Source: Uranotaenia lowii
Lineage: Eukaryota; Arthropoda; Insecta; Diptera; Culicidae
Assembly: GCF_029784155.1 (NCBI RefSeq)
Contig: NC_073693.1
Span: 288,458,875-288,522,874 of the forward strand
Length of the DNA stretch: 64,000 nucleotides
Direction: 5' to 3'
The notes under the pieces were generated by a model that searched no databases, was not told the origin of the DNA, and saw only the letters and a program-made list of their open reading frames with translations. Both the position numbers and the translations under genes were made by a program. Positions 34,668-47,515 of the stretch are shown here, piece after piece (position 1 is the first letter of the stretch; each line of letters starts with the position of its first letter).

Positions 34668-36618
34668 TCTATATATATAAAAATGAATGTTTGTCTGTCT
34701 GTCTGTTCCCTATAGACTCGGAAACTACTGAACCGATCATCGTCAAAACTGGCATCTGAGGGTTTTTGAGGCCGGGGATGGTTTCTGTAATAGTCAAAAC
34801 TCCATCCGACTTAAGGAAGGAGAGGCTTCCATACAAAATTTGTAGTTTTTCGAAACAAATTAAAGTCATGACATCCATTTTCTTGAGATTTTTTTTTTCC
34901 TTTGGGTGGTTTGTTTTCCGTATCTATGGTCGAGGCGTCGCGAGCCAGCGTCGCAAAAGGAAAGTAACCCAGGCATAGCATACTGATCACTAGGAATATT
35001 TTGGCGCGTATTTCTCAACCTGGGGTTTGTTTTTCGCCTCCATGGGCGAGCAAACGTCGTCGCAAGAGGATAGTAACCAAAGCACACTGTTCATTGATTG
35101 CTGGAAAATTTAACAATAAGGCGCCTGTTTCTCAAACACGTGGGGCGATATGCAGCTTAGATGTGTTTTTTTCTTGCTTATTTGATTTGTACACAGCACG
35201 TGGTAATAAATGACGCCTAGATGTGACACGGATTGGTATTTTATCAATCGAATCAAAACCAATTGAAAGATTTGCAAAAATACTTCCATATTTAGTTCGT
35301 GTTAATGTAGGTAGCATTCGACTTTTCATTCAAGAAACATTAGAACATGTTCAAACCTTCAACTTTTTCTGGTAAAAAAAATTGAAAATTGTATTTTCTA
35401 CTAGAAATTGTTACTTCGGCCCAAATACACAACTGAAACGAATTTAGAAATGAAAATGGGAGCTTTTTATTTTAAATTATTCTGAAAAAAAAAACATCGT
35501 ACTTTTGGCTTAACATGAAAAGTGTTTTTGGGTTACATGGCTGCATAAAAGAGACTTTTGATCCGCTTCGTTTTTGAAAAGCGAGACTTTAGAACTGATA
35601 TTCAACTGGACGCAAAATTTTTAAGAGACATTTTTAGATTACCCTTAAAGTGTTAAAAACAATATTCCCTTCTGTCAACTTACACGGTGGAGCAAGGGCA
35701 AACGTCGAACTTTTAAGAAATTCATCTTCAAAATGATTCAATATGTTGGAAAGACCAGAAGGGGTATTTCGAATGTGAAAACTGTAGCGGATATTGAAAA
35801 TTCTTAAATGTCTTTGTAAATGAAGGTCATTCCCTTTGAACAGCATTCGTTAAAAGTGGAGTAACAAACATAAATTTATATTGCAGGAATACTGCAGATA
35901 TATCAGTGAAACTTGATAGAACAAAAACAGGAATTCGTATTAAATCCATTTTAAAGCCATTACTCTGACGCATCTGTAAATAAGCTTTGCATTGACACTT
36001 GCCCCAATATACGGGACTAATGTAAACTTAAAAATTTGTTTTTGCCTACATTTTTCAATATTTGACTTTCAAAGAGAAAATAAAAAAAAACGCTGAGAAC
36101 TTATTTAGTGATGCTACTGAAAATTTTTAAAATATTTTTATGTTTACCGTAGTAAATTTATTTAAAAAAAAGAAATTTGCACTGTATTTAATACATAACT
36201 AATTAAATATATTTTTCATTACCATGATAAGTGCTGTTTGGGTATCGAGCCGGTTTAATTTGCCTACCTTCTTCAAGCAGTGGGGGACAAAATTGAAAAA
36301 GATGGGAGAGCTCCCATGTAAATTTAAGATAAAGAGATTTTCAAAGAAGGGACCATATTTAAAAAGGTTTTTTTGGGTACAGAGTACAAATTTCAGATCT
36401 TGAAAAACGAGTTTAGAGATCAAGTTTCAGTAAATAATATATACCATCTTTGAATTGCTATTCAGAACTGCAGCTGCAGCTCTCATTTCAAAGTAGTTGG
36501 TTCTGAAGTATGATGAGGTTTGATTTTTAAAAATGCTCTCTAAAATCTAAATTTTAATAAATTTTTACAAACTACATTTATTTCCGGAAGGTGTAGCAAA
36601 GCACAACGGGTCAGCTAG
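34668..36618 (+). mobile_element. Non-autonomous Helitron
   Basis: About 1.95 kb, starting TCTATATATATAAAAATGAA directly after A and ending GGTCAGCTAG directly before T, the A|T insertion preference and TC...CTAG ends of Helitrons. The 5' part has GTCTGTCTGTCTGTTCC and CGGAAACTACTGAACCGAT. No Rep/helicase frame. The minus-strand relative at 54941-56880 and the fragment at 42690-42967 share both end regions or the 3' end. Inside, an imperfect tandem repeat of about 118 bp starts near 34895 (block with GGCGTCGCGAGCCAGCGTCG, then CAAACGTCGTCGCAAGAGG). Confidence 0.78.
34895..35150 (+). repeat. Imperfect internal tandem repeat of the Helitron
   Basis: Two blocks of about 118 bp share the order GTTTTCCGTAT or GTTTTTCGCCT, then a CGTCGC-rich segment, GGAAAGTAACC or GGATAGTAACC, GATCACTAG or GATTGCTGG, and TTTCTCAA. 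This segment is distinctly richer in CpG than the surrounding Helitron. Confidence 0.55.
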
Positions 36619-36721
36619 TATAATATAAAACAAATATAGTCATGTATATAAAAATATGATGTTATTTGGTTTAAAATGATCTTTATAAATGATTTAAAAC
36701 TATACAGTACAATGAAATAAT

Positions 36722-36811
36722 TAAATGTTATAATAAAAAAAAATAAAAACAAAATAAAAAAAAATAAAAAAAAAATAAAAAAAAATAAAAAAATAAAAAT
36801 AAAATAAAATA
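36722..36811. repeat. A-rich simple repeat (AAAATAAAA type)
   Basis: About 90 bases made almost only of A with single T and one C. Confidence 0.9.
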
Positions 36812-39256
36812 TACTGTTAGATTAGACAACGTAATATGATCTGAAAAAACTCAAACTATCGATTTGTAAATTTATGCATGTACAAGATCATATTATTTTA
36901 AAAATGGATATTGAGGGATTTTTATCATTAATAACATATACTTATTGATAAATAATGTATGGTAAAGGTTAAAAAAAAAAAAAGTGACTCCAATGAAATT
37001 ATTTGAAGTCGACGGTATATCGATAATTTAGCTGCCGTTCCTGACGATCAGTCAATCATTCGTTTTTTGTATGTAACTGTAAATTAAATAGAGAATACGG
37101 CGACCACTGTAGCCTAAGAAATATTTTTCAACAATTGCATGATCAACTAGCTGTGAAGGATGAAAAAAATACTTATTAAACGATAACATGAGGTATAAAT
37201 TCATGATACATGTGGTTACTTGGGATGAATAACGCTAGAATGATAAAAATCTTTAACATAAAAGAAATAGTTCTTAAAATATGTGGTTACGGATAAAAAG
37301 GTATTAGTTTAAAAAATTCAACATTTGCAGCTCACCAATCACCTGGAATAATACATATGTTATAATGATGTAAAATTTATTTTTGAAATTGAGCGTATTT
37401 ATTATTGAAAAATTTAATGATTCAAAGGTATATTTGTAATGTTGTAATGATCACTTGCGGAAATAAGATACAAACTATTCGTATATGAATGTAAAATAAG
37501 ACGAAGTGCCCTTACCAAGTCTCTTATAGTATTTGCGAAATGTTTACTAGAATTTGGAATTCTGTGTTAAAGTTGATTGAACGACAAAATGCAACAATTT
37601 AAGCTTGAATTAGACCAATGAGGTACACTTTTACTAAGGCGGCGCAAAGGAACGCACACTATTGCACGTCGGTGAGAAAAAAGAAAAATAAACATAAACA
37701 AGCCCTGCGTTGCGACGCGTCGTTGTCAGGGAGCTTCATTTATCCTAGGCAAAATGCGTCGCGAAAATGGTCGGTAGTGACGTCACTTCTGACATGGTAA
37801 CAATGTTTACGAAGAAAAAACTTTACTTCTACTTTTGCAACGTTTCTTTCTCTTCACCTCTCTTTCCACCACATTGGAATTAGACAACTTGCATCTAAAA
37901 GAAGATCATATAATAACGGCGAAGGTGTTTATCCTAGACTCAACATTCAAAATATAATATGAACGGGTACTGGTGTGGAATGGACCAATCTATTTGAAAT
38001 TTATATACATTAAACAATTGAAAAAGCTATATAATTACCGTGTGTGATTGACAAGAAAGCTATAAAATATAATTGTAGATTATTTGACAAATTTGCATAA
38101 TAATAAACAGTTACAAAGTTTTCACAAAATAAAAAAAATGATGTTAGGATATAAAATATCTGCGCTGAAAAGTATTGATGAATCACAAGCTGGTAGCTGA
38201 AATCAAGATAATTTTATTTTCAAGCGGTTGAAATTTTAGATAAATTTAAGATATAAAATTGATTGTAAAATATATAATACCAGATAATTTAAGGAAAAAA
38301 AACTTTCAACAGTTAAGCTGTTGTCAAAAGCTGAAACAATGGTTGTTGGTAGAAATAGTTGATTAAAACAATACACAATTTACACAGAATAAGTATTAGA
38401 TACAGTCAGCTATTTTTAACTTTTAAGCTCAACTTCTAACTGTCATCAACGAATCAAATCGAACACACGATGCAGAGAAAATCTCGCCTGTCGATTAGTA
38501 GGCGTGGAGAAAGTAGAACGAATACAATTGTGCTAGCAAGATACATAACATAGACAGGAGAACAAAGTAAGAATGAAGTGATAGAGCATGCAAAAAATAA
38601 TTATCGAACACGGTTAACAATTCTGTTGTTTTTTCAACGCACTAATTTTCAATGAAGTAAGGGGAAAGAGAAAAGGGGAAAACAGGAAACTTCTCACCGG
38701 GTTTGTGCTCTCTCTCGAAAACGCAATGCCTCTCGCTGTCGCTGCTTCAAACATGATTGGACATGTTTTAACGCGTATCCTTTGGGAGAAATTTGTTCTT
38801 CATTCCTTTTTTTTGATTCAGGGCACCAATCACTTTGCAGCCATCATTGGAGCTTATTAACTTTCAGCCACACACTGTCATCAGTTTTCCAAAACGCAAT
38901 CCCCTCACCCCGATCAATCCAGCTGAAAACCACTTGTTTCGGAAGTTTATCACCATCAATCAACCCTCTTTGAAACTTCAAAGAACACAATCTAAACGCT
39001 TTCGAATAGCATTTTCATTGCCATAGATTATCCCGCTGGATCGTATCACTTCAATAGACAATCATTCCACTACTCCTATTCACTGACAACCATTTACTAC
39101 CACTGTTTTTAAAATGACTTGGACTTCATAAAAACTAATGCACATAAATCTATGTACACATGAAGTTCAGGTCCATTGAGAATAAAAGTACATGTGTCAA
39201 CTTTATCTACGTTGATATCTTCAGCAGCTGTTGCTATAAAACTTTTTGTGTAATTT
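36812..39256. other. Gene-free stretch
   Basis: AT-rich up to about 38.4 kb, then a less AT-rich patch (38440-39100). No domain or splice-supported exon. CTTGGACTTCATAAAAACTA at 39119 is an exact repeat of the same bases at 34218 and continues AATG in both places. Confidence 0.5.
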
Positions 39257-39725
39257 AAGGCCGCGTTTTCACAAAACTCACCATTCGTGAAACGTATTGA
39301 TGCGTTCATCTTTAAAATTTTATACGTAATCTACACACTTTTCAAGATAATTTAGAGTTTCAAAATATCAGAATATTTTTTTAAAAATGAAATGAACTTG
39401 TTTTTATACTCATAGAAGTTTTAAAACACTATATTCAATGGTTTTCAAAATCATAATTTGAGTGCATTTATTGCACACATCAATAGAAAAAGCCCCTAGA
39501 TGTAGACTTTTGATGTCTGTATAACAGTTGAAGGCTCTGCTGGAGCTTTCAAATGAGCTGTCAAATCTGGCAAACAATATACTTCTCTTTCCACCATATG
39601 TGATTTTAGGCTAGGGAGACAAAGAGAGACAAATGCTCTAATTGCTCGATTTTTCGACTGTTATAATGTGTGCAACATTTAATTTATGCACGCATTAATA
39701 AGAAATTTTGTGAAAACGAGGCCTA
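39257..39725. mobile_element. Miniature element with CGTTTTCACAAAA inverted ends
   Basis: The left end is AAGGCCGCGTTTTCACAAAA and the right end, reverse complemented, is AGGCCTCGTTTTCACAAAA, about 470 bp apart. TA-containing flanks are present on both sides, but the duplication is ambiguous because the termini are palindromic there. No coding frame. Confidence 0.6.
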
Positions 39726-40094
39726 ACAGTCACCTACTGTAACGGTATTTTTAAACGTTTAGCCTTAGAAACCATTATCATCCCATAAAGCTATTGTCTA
39801 TATACAGGCGTTCAAGGTTAGATATCAGTGGAAAATGTGGAACTATTTGACTCATTTGTAAAATGGAGTGTATAAACTCAGGCGTTTAATTATTGAACAT
39901 ATTTTAGTGTTGTAGTTGCTCACATTGTCTTTGTTAGCTAAATTTAAACTTTCAGATTGTAATATGCATGAAACGAATATGCTAATGATAAGTATCGATT
40001 TGTTGTTGAAGACATATTAAAATAACCGAATGAATGAAAACTTACAGCTTCTTTGCTTTTGAACATGAAAGATGACATTTCCTAACAATTGCTT

Positions 40095-40287
40095 TTAAAG
40101 CCTGGTCCACACTCGGCAACTTGAAGTGCGATTTCGGTTCATGAGACTTGTTTATGTTTACATTTTGGTTGCTGAAAGTCTCCCATACTTGAGACATGCA
40201 TCTCTTCGTTTAGTTCAAAATATTCACATAAACAATTCTCAGCAACCGAAATCGCATTTCAAGTTGCCGAGTTTAAACTAGGCTTAA
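40095..40287. mobile_element. Short miniature element, TTAA target site
   Basis: About 190 bp bounded by TTAA on both sides. The inverted ends share ACTCGGCAACTTGAA and TGCGATTTCGGTT. TTAA target sites are typical of piggyBac-type elements; that assignment is inference. A partial relative is at 33000-33115. Confidence 0.65.
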
Positions 40288-40572
40288 GAATAGATCGAAC
40301 GTTACACAATGCAATGTAATTTTTGAAATGATGTAAATTTACGTCATAAAAGATGCTCCACTTGTGTGCGTCCAATTTCACATAAATTTACATCATGGAT
40401 GATTTAATATTGTGTCGAATATGTCATAAAATTTATGTCTAAGAATTTATGGCTTCAAGCGTTTCTGTTTTCTCCAGTGTAATTTTATGTCAAAAGTGAT
40501 GCTTCAATTTTGTGCATCCAATTTGACATAAATTTACACCAAAAAATTAATAGTGTGTATGGTGAAAATAAG

Positions 40573-40604
40573 AAAAGGGGATCAAGTATCCTCTTTCTCC
40601 CCTA
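40573..40604 (-). repeat. Isolated TIR-like end matching 31305
   Basis: On the minus strand AGGGGAGAAAGAGGATACTT continues TGATCCCC, matching the terminus at 31305 in inverted orientation with one mismatch over the first 25 bases. Confidence 0.6.
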
Positions 40605-42689
40605 CATTTTCTGTAGCTGTAGTTACAATGTCTAACAAAAATAAAAATAAAAATATTCGAAACCAAATTTTGAAAAGGTGATATTTGCTTACTTAGTTTT
40701 CTTAAACTTCTCAACGAGGTAAGAAAGGTTGAATCTTAAATGTTCATGTTTTGGACGAATTAGTCAACAACGGTTTTTTGAAATTAAATGTGTCGCTCAG
40801 GTTATTTCGAAAGTCATCGAAACTTTTTCTTAGGCAACAAAAATTTGGGGCCAACCAATAGTTTTTCGGGTTGAACGAAACCTGCATGTTTATTCCCCAT
40901 AACAACTCTTTTGTTCCCACATTCAATCGGTGATACTGAACGAAGTTTGGCCCGATTAATCAAACAACCTACAACCCCATTATCGTCATCTACACTACCC
41001 ACAAAACTTTTCAACCGATATTGCAACAGATTTGTTCGCATTTACTCCGAAAAACAAGGAGGGGTCCGGGAGAAATCAAGCGCAAAGCCCATTCAGTCCA
41101 GGAGGAGCCCGAGAACTAACTAATCCCATTAAAGCCACTTTGGGCAGCCAAAGCCATCAACGGCAACACAAAACCCGGAAATACACATTGTGGCACCAAT
41201 CCACAAAAACAAAACATGGAAAACGACAGGACAGAAAACAAAAATGGAAACACCAGTTCGGTTACTGAAAATAACCGAACAAATTTTCCCCATTTTCCAA
41301 AGATAGAACTACAGCAGCTCTTTTACTCCGGATTTTGTGGGTGGTTTTTGTCTCAACCAAAAAAAAAAGTGCGAGAGCCCAAACGACAAAATGTTTAGTT
41401 CTGGTTTTTGGAAAATGGATCCTAAAATAAATGTCATTCAAGGATTATATCTCTACCAGGACGTACGGCAACATCTCAACTTCGAACAGCAACACCTTCC
41501 GGTTTGGAGCCCCAAAAAAGGAGGAGGAATTCGGATGGCGCCTGGCAGACACTTATGGTGGCAATATTTATGGTTTTTCCCATAAGTCTTTTCGAGAGCC
41601 CGTTGTTGTTGTTTGTTTGTATCGGATTTGTGCAGAAGCCACTCGAACACTTTACACTTGGATTATTTCTGGTTCTCGTGCTTCTGTCCTTTGAAAAAAC
41701 GGTATCTTTCTCTCTCGTAGGATTTGGCAAAAGTGTGGGAGGTACCAGCCCACCAATAACTAACTATAAGCCCACTGATGGGGTTAAACGTTTAGAGCTT
41801 TCACACTACCATGAGTCAAAGAAAAGGGGTTCCGGAATATATCTCACTTCCTGCCTGGGATTTTTCCGAGAGCAATGTTTACATTCTCAGAAACCCAATA
41901 CCGGATGAGCTCATGAGGAAATCTGACTGAGGACGAGAGAAAGCTGAGCTGGCAAGAGTCAGTCGTAAACTAGGTTCTCCGAAGCCTTACTATTCTGTTG
42001 GGATACATTTTGCTAAAATTGTGAGCCAGAACCCGGAAAGTTCCTTCCATAAGTTGAAATCTGTTAACACTTAGAGGGTTTCCAGAAATGGTACATACTA
42101 CCATTTCAATAGACGACGCAGGTCGATTCATACATGAACTTGCAAATTTCCAATCCGGAACCCCCGCTCCAAAGTTTTTTTTTTATTTTCCAAAAATCTC
42201 GCTCCCTTCCGAGAATGTTAAAAAACCTACCCGGGGAAAGCTAATCATCTACAAACCGGAAGGATCACAATGAAGGAAAAGGTCTCTTCGCCCAAGTGAA
42301 CCGAAAGTCCGACTCGATAAATAATGGTAATGTGACCGTATGGGGACTACTCTTGCGTACTCGCCTGGGATCGAATTCAAAGAAAGCTGCCCCGAAGCAC
42401 TGGATATTCGATTCGAGGACCCCCGATGCATGATTTCAAGAAAGCAGTGGCAGCGGTTTGTTTTCACAAAGTTCTGCGAGACTTTTCAGATCAATGGTAT
42501 TGTTTTCACAAAAATCGGAAAAAATCGGAAAACATCACAACAAAAATTTATACAAAGATATAGAAAATTATGAATATGTTTAAGACACGAAAGCCTTAAG
42601 GGAGGTTAAATGTCATAAATGAAATTTAAAAAAAAATGGGGGTTCTTACATATCATACAAAATTTAAAAAAATATGACACAATTCAAAC
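40605..42689. other. Gene-free, less AT-rich stretch
   Basis: From about 40860 to 42500 the composition is mixed and repeat-poor. Several overlapping open frames occur, the longest 134 codons at 41504-41908, but none has a domain, and frames on both strands overlap it. No repeat family was recognised. Confidence 0.5.
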
Positions 42690-42967
42690 AATTTTTGGAA
42701 ACTGCTGAACCGATCAACGTGAAAATTGGTAGTGAGCCGTTTACAAAGACCAAGAACGGTTTCTTAAATACGTTTGAACCCCTCCTAATCAAAAAAGAAG
42801 GGGGGCTCACATACAAATTAGAAAAAAAAAACAAAATTTAACAATCTTCTAAGGATTTTAATAATTCGAAATTTAATTGAAAAGAAAGTTTATTTTAGTT
42901 AAAATAATTTCAACTAACTTATTTTTTTCCATTGAAGGGTTAGCAAAGCACACCGCGTCAGTTAGTA
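42690..42967 (+). mobile_element. 3' fragment of the Helitron family
   Basis: GGAAACTGCTGAACCGATCA and the terminal GCAAAGCACACCGCGTCAG-TTAGT match the Helitrons at 34668 and 54941. The final CTAG has become TTAG. The interior is much shorter than in the full copies. Confidence 0.65.
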
Positions 42968-44131
42968 ATAAATAAAAAAAACTTATTCCTATATTTGCAC
43001 CACGTAAGTTTTAGAAATATCAATGAAAAAATGTTTCCAGAAATTATGTCTATGCTTGGAAAATATTTATCCACAAAATGAGTATCACGATTACTTCCTA
43101 ATAAGGTTTTATTGTTGATGCTCAGTTGATTTGAAAATTTTTCTTGCGACGATATTTCATTTTCGAATCAACTTTGTTGTAAAATACATTTTTCTAAGAA
43201 TTGATTAAAAATAAAATTCTGAAAAATATGCACTGATGCAATTATATGTAACTAACATTTTTTTGTTATTTAATTTTGCCATTAATGGATTTTCTCGACG
43301 ATTTCAAATATAATATCAGTGTTGTTTTTTATTTTATGCCAGGTTTTCCTTGTTAGAATCTGGATATTTAAAAACAAATTGACTTATTATCATTATCAAA
43401 ATATGAAATTTTCAACTATTTATCAAAACTCTATCATAACTTAAAGGAAATTATACACAGCTTTTATCTATTATGGAAAAACGACGGCAAATTTTTTTCT
43501 TTGTTAATGCCTTTTGAACCAGGTTCAAAAATTCAAAGCTCACTAATGGTAGCCGTAGATCCCGCACAAATTTGCCTCACTATTTTTTTAATGACGAACA
43601 AACGCAAAGCAAGTTTTCAAGTGAGGTGAAGCATAACGAGCTGTCTGTAAATCTCGATGTATTTATTATGATTGTGGATTTTCCAAAATAGGATGTGTGT
43701 TTGAGAAACTTTAGACATAAGTTTTTCGTATAACTTGAACGATGTGTTGTAATGTATCAAACTTTCGCTTGAAAATTCCTAAAGGCTCGTGCGAATTAAG
43801 GATTGCATGGAGAATAAAACAAAATCAATATATTTTTTTTTCTTTTCGCCACTTGGTTTAAAAAAATAAATCATCAAATCCTTCCACCATCATTGTTGAA
43901 TCATATAATAGAGATTCTGATTATGTCAAATTAACTTCAACATATCTATCAATTACTTTGGTTTGTGTCTCAAATCCAAATAACTATGCTGAAAGAATCG
44001 GTGCCACTAATGCAAATGGAAGATTAATCAGATTTCCCAAATAATGTTTTTATCATTTTACGTTAATTTAAGAAAAAAGTGCAACATTTATTCTGACGGC
44101 ATCCCTGATCAATTTTTTTGCTATTGTACAA
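42968..44131. other. Gene-free AT-rich stretch
   Basis: No gene or recognisable element. Confidence 0.5.
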
Positions 44132-44617
44132 CAGAGGTACCAGGCGGTTTTGTCAAAAATCAAAACACCGCCCAGGGCTGGAAAACACAAAAAAATCACT
44201 CAAATGTCAAATTTGTCTTTTGCAAAACAAGTTAGCATATTCTTGGCTGGACTTTTTAGTTCATATTGATATGCACAATTTTAATATTATCTGAACCGAT
44301 TGCCATCCGTTAAATGGGTTTAACTATTTTATAGAAGATTTTTTCGATGTTCTCATAACTTAACTTTAAATTCGATCCTTATTGAGATTTGTTATTTAAA
44401 TCAAGACAATTCAGAACCTTTTATAGACCAATTTTAAAAATCAGGACAATTCCAGAGTTTAATAAAAAAAAAACAGGACAGTCTATGGAGAAACAAGACT
44501 TATAGGACTGTTTGTATGGGATGAATAAACCCGAGAGGCTCAAAATGTTTAATAAATCAATAAAACAAACAGAAAATTAGAACAAATGCTTAGTAATCAG
44601 GACACCTGGCACCTCTG
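44132..44617. mobile_element. Possible hAT-like miniature element
   Basis: The left end is CAGAGGTACCAGGCGG and the right end is the complement of CAGAGGTGCCAGGTGTCC, 486 bp apart. The CAGAGGTGCCA-type end resembles the hAT element at 5000. The flanking 8-mers do not match, so this is either old or a chance pair. The interior repeats CAGGACA. Confidence 0.45.
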
Positions 44618-45654
44618 ATAATTCAAAAAAAAAATGAAAAAGAGTAAAACTTCCATTTCTGTCATTAGATAGCGCTTTTCGCGTTTCTCGTTCTCTCGTT
44701 AAGTAGTGTATATTGGTGGAAGTGAATATATCTGCTATAAGTTACGAAAACCAATAACAATCCAATTTAGGAAGAATCCTGCACATCATTTTTGCACTGT
44801 ATATCGAAAATGGATTACTTTCGTTCCAATGAAGCAATTACCTGGGCAGCGGCCTGTGCGAAGGACCCGTACATGAGGGGGGTTTCAAAATTCAAATTAA
44901 GTTAAAATTAATAACAACACCAAAAATAAAAAAAAAATAAAAATGAAAATGAAAATCATCTTAATTTACATTTCATTTCTTCAATTTCAATTGAAGGGTT
45001 GATTGAAAAATTGTGCATTAGTGTATTGGTTTAAATTTTTTGAACATCAAAAATTCAACATAAAGCAACAAAGACTTAACTTATCAGAAATATTTCTAAA
45101 ATTCAAATAATTTGACTTTAAAATTAATAAAATTTATTAAAAAATTAAAAAAAAGTGCTATGAAATTCAATAAGTTAATTTAAAAATGAAAGGCTAAATA
45201 AGCACGTCTTAATCACCATTATTAAATCTTATTTATAGAATTAAGTTGATAACTCAAAGAAGAAGCATTCCGATGCTTATGGTTTAGTGATTTATATAGT
45301 TGATTTAAGCGTTCTGAACTCAAATCTTTTGTCAAACTGGAACAATCACATTTAATTTCAGTAACATGAAACTAAAAGATGTTTCAATTTTAAATGAAAT
45401 CAAAAATTGATAACTGAATAAATATCAAATCTACATTTAAGAAAAAAATAATTAAAATTTTGAGTAATTCAAACAATTAAAGAAGAATGTTTTAAGTATC
45501 AGAAACAAATAAAGTACCGAAAAGAACATAACGCAGAGAAGAACAAACACGCAGAAAACAACAAAAATCAACGTATCCTTAAAAGACTAAGAACAGGTCA
45601 CACGAAATTGGAACAAATTGACGAAATCGACAAAATTGACTAAATTGACGAAAT
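44618..45654. other. Gene-free AT-rich stretch before the 9-bp satellite
   Basis: No gene. From about 45600 isolated TTGACGAAATTG-like units lead into the satellite. Confidence 0.5.
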
Positions 45655-47022
45655 TTTCAATAATGTCAATATTGTCAATATTGTCAATTTTGTCAATTTT
45701 GCCAATTTTGTCAGTTTTGTCAGTTTTGTCAATTTTGTCAATTTTGTCAATTTTGTCAATTTTGTCAATTCTGTCAATTTTGTCAATTTTGTCAATTTTG
45801 TCAATTTTGTCAATTTTGTTAATTTTGTCAATTTTGTCAGTTTTGTCAATTTTGTCAATTTTGTCAATTTTGTCAATTTTGTCAATTTTGTCAATTTTGT
45901 CAATTCTGTCAATTTTGTCAATTTTGTCAATTTTGTCAATTTTGTCAATTTTGTCAATTTTGTCAATTTTGTCAGTTTTGTCAATTTTGTCAATTTTGTC
46001 AATTTTGTCAATTTTGTCAATTTTGTCAATTTTGTCAATTTTGTCAATTTTGTCAATTTTGTCAATTTTTCAATTTTGTTAATTATGTCAATTTTGTCAA
46101 TTTTGTCAATTTTGTCAATTTTGTCAATTTTGTCAATTTTGTCAATTTTGTCAATTTTGTCAATTTTGTCAATTTTGTCAATTTTGTCAATTTTGTCAAT
46201 TTTGTCAATTTTGTCAATTTTGTCAATTTTGTCAATTTTGTCAATTTTGTCAATTTTGTCAATTTTGTCAATTTTGTCAATTTTGTCAATTTTGTCAATT
46301 TTGTCAATTTTGTCAATTTTGTCAATTTTGTCAATTTTGTCAATTTTGTCAATTTTGTCAATTTTGTCAATTTTGTCAATTTTGTCAATTTTGTCAATTT
46401 TGTCAATTTTGTCAATTTTGTCAATTTTGTCAATTTTGTCAATTTTGTCAATTTTGTCAATTTTGTCAATTTTGTGAATTTTTTCAATTTTGTCAATTTT
46501 GTCAATTTTGTCAATTTTGTCAATTTTGTCAATTTTGTCAATTTTGTCAATTTTGTCAATTTTGTCAATTTTGTCAATTTTGTCAATTTTGTCAATTTTG
46601 TCAATTTTGTCAGTTTTGTCAATTTTGTCAATTTTGTCAATTTTGTCAATTTTGTCAATTTTGTCAATTTTGTCAATTTTGTCAATTTTGTCAATTTTGT
46701 CAATTTTGTCAATTTTGTCAATTTTGTCAATTTTGTCAATTTTGTCAATTTTGTCAATTTTGTCAATTTTGTCAATTTTGTCAATTTTGTCAATTTTGTC
46801 AATTTTGTCAATTTTGTCAATTTTGTCAATTTTGTCAATTTTGTCAATTTTGTCAATTTTGTCAATTTTGTCAATTTTGTCAATTTTGTCAATTTTGTCA
46901 ATTTTGTCAATTTTGTCAATTTTGTCAATTTTGTCAATTTTGTCAATTTTGTCAATTTTGTCAATTTTGTCAATTTTGTCAATTTTGTCAATTTTGTCAA
47001 TTTTGTCAATTTTGTTAATTAG
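45655..47022. repeat. 9-bp satellite, unit AATTTTGTC
   Basis: About 1.37 kb, roughly 150 units. Variants (CAGTTTTG, TTCTGTC, TTTGTTAATT) cluster in the left third. From about 46090 to 47010 the array is almost uniform apart from GTGAATTTTTTC at 46472 and a CAGTTTTG unit at 46611. Because nine bases are three codons, the unit reads as repeated Ile-Leu-Ser, Asn-Phe-Val, Ile-Asp-Lys or Leu-Thr-Lys without stops, giving open frames up to 463 codons that are not genes. Confidence 0.95.
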
Positions 47023-47394
47023 TTTTGTCATTTTTTTAATTTTTTTTGTTTTTGAGTTTTTGGATTTTCGTGATTCATGTTATTTTTTCAATTTTGCCCT
47101 TTTTTTTTTTAATTTTTTTATATTTGTTTTTTTTTTCTTTTTCATCATTTTTAATGAAACTATTTGAAACGAGAAATGTTACATCAATACTTTAGATCCC
47201 TAAAGGGACTTTTTTTTTTGTCATGGAGCGTTTCATGAATACTTTGAGTCTCTGAAGTTTTTTTTTATATTTTGGTGCGTTTTAAAAAAAGTTCTAGCAT
47301 CCAAATTTCCAATAGTGTCATATTGGCACCTTAGGACGGATTATTTAAGGAGTTAAATGTACACAATTCTGTTTATTGAAATTTATAATTTTCC
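47023..47394. other. T-rich tail right of the satellite
   Basis: Low-complexity T-rich DNA in which the 9-bp unit decays, followed by AT-rich sequence. No gene. Confidence 0.5.
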
Positions 47395-47515
47395 GTAAAA
47401 ATTAGAAAACCAGGCAAAATTAGGCTCATTTTATCAAAAATCAGGAAAAATGAAGGCTTATCAGGTTATCAAGACCTTGAAAAATCAGGCAAATCTATAA
47501 TTTTAAGGTTGTTGC
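47395..47515 (-). mobile_element. Decayed fragment of the hAT element family
   Basis: The order of AACCAGGCAAAATTAGGC, ATCAAAAATCAGGAAAAAT and GGCTTATCAGGTTATCAAG matches the reverse complement of about 5010-5125 in the hAT element, with moderate divergence. Ends are not preserved. Confidence 0.6.

Noticed and set aside
41504..41908. 134-codon frame with two hydrophobic stretches
   Set aside because: It overlaps other frames on both strands, has no recognisable domain, and no promoter or splice context supports it.
45618..47167. Very long open frames (up to 463 codons) on both strands
   Set aside because: They lie in the 9-bp satellite; the unit is stop-free in several frames, so the frames carry no evidence of protein.
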